From NCBI GenBank assembly GCA_003024985.2, contig PXIH01S0028978.1: a stretch of 10,572 bases of DNA. One strand, 5' to 3'. The notes beneath the pieces are model-generated. The model did not search any database and was not told the DNA's origin. It worked only from the letters and a program-made list of their open reading frames with translations. Made by a program: the position numbers and the translations under genes. This document shows, piece after piece, positions 7,834 through 10,572 of the stretch; positions within the stretch are counted from its first letter, which is position 1; each line of letters opens with the position of its first letter. The DNA comes from Euperipatoides rowelli. Lineage: Eukaryota > Onychophora > Udeonychophora > Euonychophora > Peripatopsidae.

Positions 7834-8117
7834 TCTATTTTTAGGGTCAAAAAGTTAAAGAAACAAACAGTTCAAAACCGCATAACTTCAAAGTGTTATT
7901 TCATTTTATTATCAATTAATTACGAATTTTAATATTCTAAAATAACAAAGTATTATTTATATAAATAGTTTCCATTTTTAGCAACAGAGGGAACTAAGTA
8001 CAACCATCATTTATTATCATATTTAACATCTATGAAGTTTATTTTAAATCAATTCAAAAATTTTATTTATTTTTTAATTTTTTTTAAATGTTTACCCCTT
8101 CGAGTTTTGGAAACCAT

Positions 8118-8586
8118 CTTTATTATTTACAAATCATCATATGAACAGACTTCATTGGTTCCTTGTTCAGTGATGCTGCAGTTCTTCAAATCCTGAATCC
8201 AATAGGATCAGCCATGTCCAAGTTCCTTTGTATTACTGTAAAAGTCCAATTTTGTCTACAAAGATAGGAACAGAAAAAAATCCCCAGAGTTCTAGCATGG
8301 AAAGAAAATGTGTTACTTTCCACAATAAGGCTACCTGTCAGATCGAACCCTCAACCTTCTGGAGATTAAACCCTCGACCTCCTGGAGATCAAACCCTCAA
8401 CCTCCTGGAGATCAAACCCTCGTCCTCCTGGAGATCGAACACTCTAGTGACTCTACTACCTCCTGGAGATTGAACCTCGTCCTCCTGGAAATCAAATCCT
8501 CGATGTCCGTAAGATCAAACCCTCGACCTCCTGGAGATTGAACCCTTGACCTCCATATATGTACTAACTCCGGCAGCAGTAGGCTA
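8118..8586 (-). mobile_element. tRNA-derived SINE-like element, copy 1, with expanded head
   Basis: Read on the minus strand, the element runs from about 8586 to 8118. The head has an A-box-like string (TAGCCTACTGCTGCCGGAG, 8568-8586), then a T-arm/B-box-like string AGGTCAAGGGTTCAATCTCC, which recurs as a 23-bp array. After the last unit comes GACAGGTAGCC, then the body with TTTCTTTCC (8299-8307) and AGAACTCTGGGGATTTTTTT (8274-8293). The 3' end is TTGTAAATAATAAAG (8118-8132). These body blocks occur in the same order on the plus strand at 10299-10545. SINEs are non-coding retroposons transcribed by RNA polymerase III from A and B boxes and mobilised by LINE proteins. The family name cannot be given. 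No target duplication was found. Confidence 0.5.
8341..8558 (-). repeat. Nine-unit 23-bp minisatellite of B-box-like units
   Basis: Plus-strand units begin at 8341, 8364, 8387, 8410, 8433, 8468, 8490, 8513 and 8536. The typical unit is GATCAAACCCTCGACCTC followed by CTGGA. The fifth unit is 35 bp because of a 12-base expansion (CTAGTGACTCTACTACC region), and the sixth is 22 bp. On the minus strand each unit reads AGGTCGAGGGTTTGATCTCC, close to the tRNA T-arm and the polymerase III B box GGTTCGANNCC. Units at 8341 and 8433 keep GTTCGATC exactly. The unit length is not a multiple of three, so the short plus-strand open frame here (8228-8473) cannot encode a regular repeat protein. Confidence 0.9.
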
Positions 8587-9536
8587 GATCAATGGAGAAG
8601 AGCAGCAGTACTTACTTTTTAATTTGTTCATAGAAGACATGTCACACCCATACCTCAAAAAATAAATAAATGTGGCCTGTCAATTTGGTTAAATAGGGCC
8701 CTTTCTTTTACATGTTTGCCAGAAACAAGTGCAGCTCATAACAGGCAGATTAATCTGATTGGTGGATTTACAAGTCAATCTGGCTTTAACATATACCGCT
8801 AATCAGAAAGATTGTACCATTAGATGCACATATCTAAGTCAGTTAACTAGTAACTCAGAGGGGCTAGTAAGAAAAATTTGAATTTCAGAAAGTTTATTTT
8901 TTTTAATAAGTATAGAATTATTTAGATTAACTTGTAAAGAAGTTTTAGTTAAATTTCTGATTTGGTTATGTAAAAATCATGGAGTAATGATAAGATAAAG
9001 TCCTACACACTCACTTCCATACAATGATAATTGACAAGAAAATAAGAGCATTTTAGATTTAAAAAAAAAAAATCCAAAAAGTGCAGCTTCTAGCCTTTAT
9101 CCTAAATTAAACAGTCAACTTGTAAATTTAATTGTTATTTTGATCCCCTCAAGACATTATGTTGATTACTTTGTATATATTCCTCTTAAGCCTTCCTCCA
9201 AGATTGACAGCCATTATGTTCATAAGAATATATTACACATGTTTATGAAATGAGAGTACAGGACTGGTACTACATATTTCACACCCATCCTCAAATATTC
9301 CTATCATAGCATTAGCAGCCTATAATCTTCTATCAAGTTTTCTTTAATCTACTTTTCAAGTTGAAAAGATTATCATGGAAACACATATGTCAGTATGTGA
9401 GATGGGGGAGGGAGGGGTGTACAACATGAAACATTTCATAAGATTATATTTTTATGGGGACAAAATTCAAAGTAACTATTATTATAGCCAAAATGCCTGG
9501 CTAAGTTAATAGTGTATATGACTCAAGAATACCAAA
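8587..9536. other. AT-rich non-coding DNA
   Basis: No gene or RNA can be supported. It includes a 16-base imperfect inverted repeat (TCTGATTGGTGGATTTA at 8754-8770 against 8792-8807) and a purine-rich G5AG3AG4 run at 9404-9417. Otherwise it is plain AT-rich sequence. Confidence 0.6.
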
Positions 9537-9660
9537 TTTGACTTCATGTTCATAGTGTGTTCATTTGACTTCATGTTCATAGTGTGTTCATTTGACTTAA
9601 TGTTCATAGTGTGTTCATTTGACTTCATGTTCATAGTGTGTTCATTTGACTTCATGTTCA
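9537..9660. repeat. 27-bp minisatellite, 4.6 copies
   Basis: The unit TTTGACTTCATGTTCATAGTGTGTTCA (named by its 9537-9563 copy) repeats at 9564, 9591 and 9618, with a partial copy from 9645 to 9660. The only difference is a C-to-A change in the third copy. The near identity indicates recent expansion. Because 27 is a multiple of three, one frame (9546-9884) stays open and translates as a hydrophobic nine-residue repeat starting MFIVCSFDF. I regard that frame as a by-product of the repeat. Confidence 0.97.
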
Positions 9661-10247
9661 AGAGCTCTAGGCTTGAGGGCCAGCTGATAATGTTCTCAAT
9701 TCAAGAGTGTATAAGGTTTGCATTCAAAGCATCCCACTCAAATATCTATTTATATATTATTATTTTTTTTCTAGAAACAAATGCTCATCTTTTTTTATTA
9801 TTTTTTATTCTGATTTTTGGTATAAAGCATATTTTTAAGTATAAAATCAGATCAATTATTTCAAAAAGTCCAATACATTATTAATATATTTTAATTATTG
9901 TATATTATGCTAAAGTACAGTTAGTAAACATATTTTTAATATCATTAATGATTTATCTTATGCCAGATACAAATTTTACCCAAACTGAATTAATTTCATT
10001 AATAAGGTAACATTTTCCTTACATTCCATCTGGTTTCATGAACTCATGAGTTTCACTTGTGGTCTCTCAGGCATGTGTACTTTTCTGAAATTTAACTATG
10101 AGTGATCTACATAGGGTTCATAATTGACAAGATTTAAATCAATATAATGAGCAACAATGTCAATTAAATATGTTGGTTTAGGATTAATAAATGTTCAATT
10201 ATTAATTTGTGTTTAACAATGGCAAAAATAGAACCTTTATAGATGTC
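9661..10247. other. AT-rich non-coding DNA
   Basis: About 590 bases between the minisatellite and the SINE-like element. I see no gene, repeat or RNA signal. Confidence 0.6.
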
Positions 10248-10545
10248 TAGCTCGGTTGGTCATGAGGAAATATCGAAGGCCAACTGAACAAAGGCAGAAG
10301 GTTGGCTGATCATTCTCGGGCAGCCCAAAATTCTGAATCCTTTCTTTCCAGAGCGATCTGGAACTAGTGATTTTTTCTCTAGTGATGGGTACAAGTGGTG
10401 TCCTCTATCTTTTAGAGATTACCTGGATGCATGAGTCTTGGAAAAGAAATGATGGGATTGCTTAAGATTGTTATACCCTCTACTCAAGAAAGCTTTAACT
10501 TGTGATATTGTGATAAATATGTAAAGTATTGTAAATAAAAAAAGG
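10248..10545 (+). mobile_element. tRNA-derived SINE-like element, copy 2
   Basis: TAGCTCGGTTGGTCATGAG at 10248-10266 closely resembles a tRNA D-arm and polymerase III A box (TAGCTCAGTTGG). About 50 bases downstream, AGGTTGGCTGATCATTCTCGGGCAGCC (start about 10299) aligns with the B-box region of the minus-strand copy but is degenerate. The body then matches copy 1 in order: TTTCTTTCC at 10341-10349, GGAACTAGTGATTTTTT at 10360-10376, and the A-rich end ATTGTAAATAAAAAAAGG around 10529-10545. The length of about 300 bp is usual for a SINE. A 3' terminal exon with an AATAAA signal is an alternative, but the tRNA-like head and the second copy favour a SINE. No clear target duplication was found. 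Confidence 0.5.
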
Positions 10546-10572
10546 ACAGTGTCTCCTTATGGAGAAACATTT

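Larger units (their letters stand above)
6911..8117. other. AT-rich non-coding DNA with poly-G and poly-C runs
   Basis: No gene is visible over about 1.2 kb. It contains (AAAT)n at 7298-7316, ten G at 7433-7442, an undetermined base at 7608, and twelve C at 7815-7826 followed by AA and five C. Several A and T homopolymers are also present. Confidence 0.6.

Noticed and set aside
8228-8473. Plus-strand 81-codon frame with repeated PPGD-like residues
   Set aside because: It crosses the 23-bp array, whose period is not a multiple of three, so the apparent protein repeat is a shifting read of the DNA repeat.
8341-8558. CRISPR-like array
   Set aside because: Units are contiguous and similar throughout with no unique spacers, and the context is eukaryotic.
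9546-9884. Plus-strand 112-codon frame with nine-residue repeats
   Set aside because: The open frame follows from the 27-bp minisatellite period, and the rest is AT-rich with no recognisable domain.
10240-10330. A true tRNA gene
   Set aside because: The A box is good but the T-arm region is degenerate and I could not form a complete cloverleaf with an acceptor stem. A SINE head fits better.

Overview
This window looks like non-coding DNA from the nuclear genome of an invertebrate animal. It is strongly A+T-rich by eye, full of homopolymers and ATT/AAT microsatellites, and carries SINE-like, MITE-like and foldback repeats. No bacterial gene structure and no convincing exon is visible. The species cannot be read from the sequence; a mollusc or a similarly AT-rich invertebrate is a guess. 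Two ambiguous bases (N at 4947 and 7608), one of them inside a microsatellite, suggest an imperfect assembly or clone read.

Layout. Positions 1-2100 are plain AT-rich DNA with an (AAT)18 microsatellite at 301-354 and a diverged repeat at about 671-742. Positions 2133-2318 hold a repeat module built from two 84-bp units. Positions 2962-4157 are the most structured part. Here (ATT)n tracts alternate with a 255-bp MITE-like element that has 18-bp perfect terminal inverted repeats (3019-3274), a 356-bp near-complete foldback palindrome (3358-3713), and a 340-bp compound microsatellite with higher-order repeats. The MITE shares internal sequence with the module at 2133-2318.

Positions 4362-5714 contain small CpG-bearing motifs, another ATT tract, a GC-rich patch, and a possible piggyBac-like non-autonomous element bounded by TTAA (5069-5714). 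Positions 5715-8090 are mostly featureless AT-rich DNA with poly-C/poly-G runs and a second copy of the repeat at 671-742, in opposite orientation.

Positions 8118-8586 (minus strand) and 10248-10545 (plus strand) look like two diverged copies of one tRNA-derived SINE family. The minus-strand copy carries an unusual nine-unit, 23-bp tandem array whose unit resembles a tRNA T-arm/B box. A separate 27-bp minisatellite lies at 9537-9660.

No protein-coding gene is annotated. The longer open frames are either translated microsatellites and minisatellites or unrecognisable AT-rich frames. The interest of the window lies in how mobile elements and simple repeats have assembled together, not in genes acting in a pathway.
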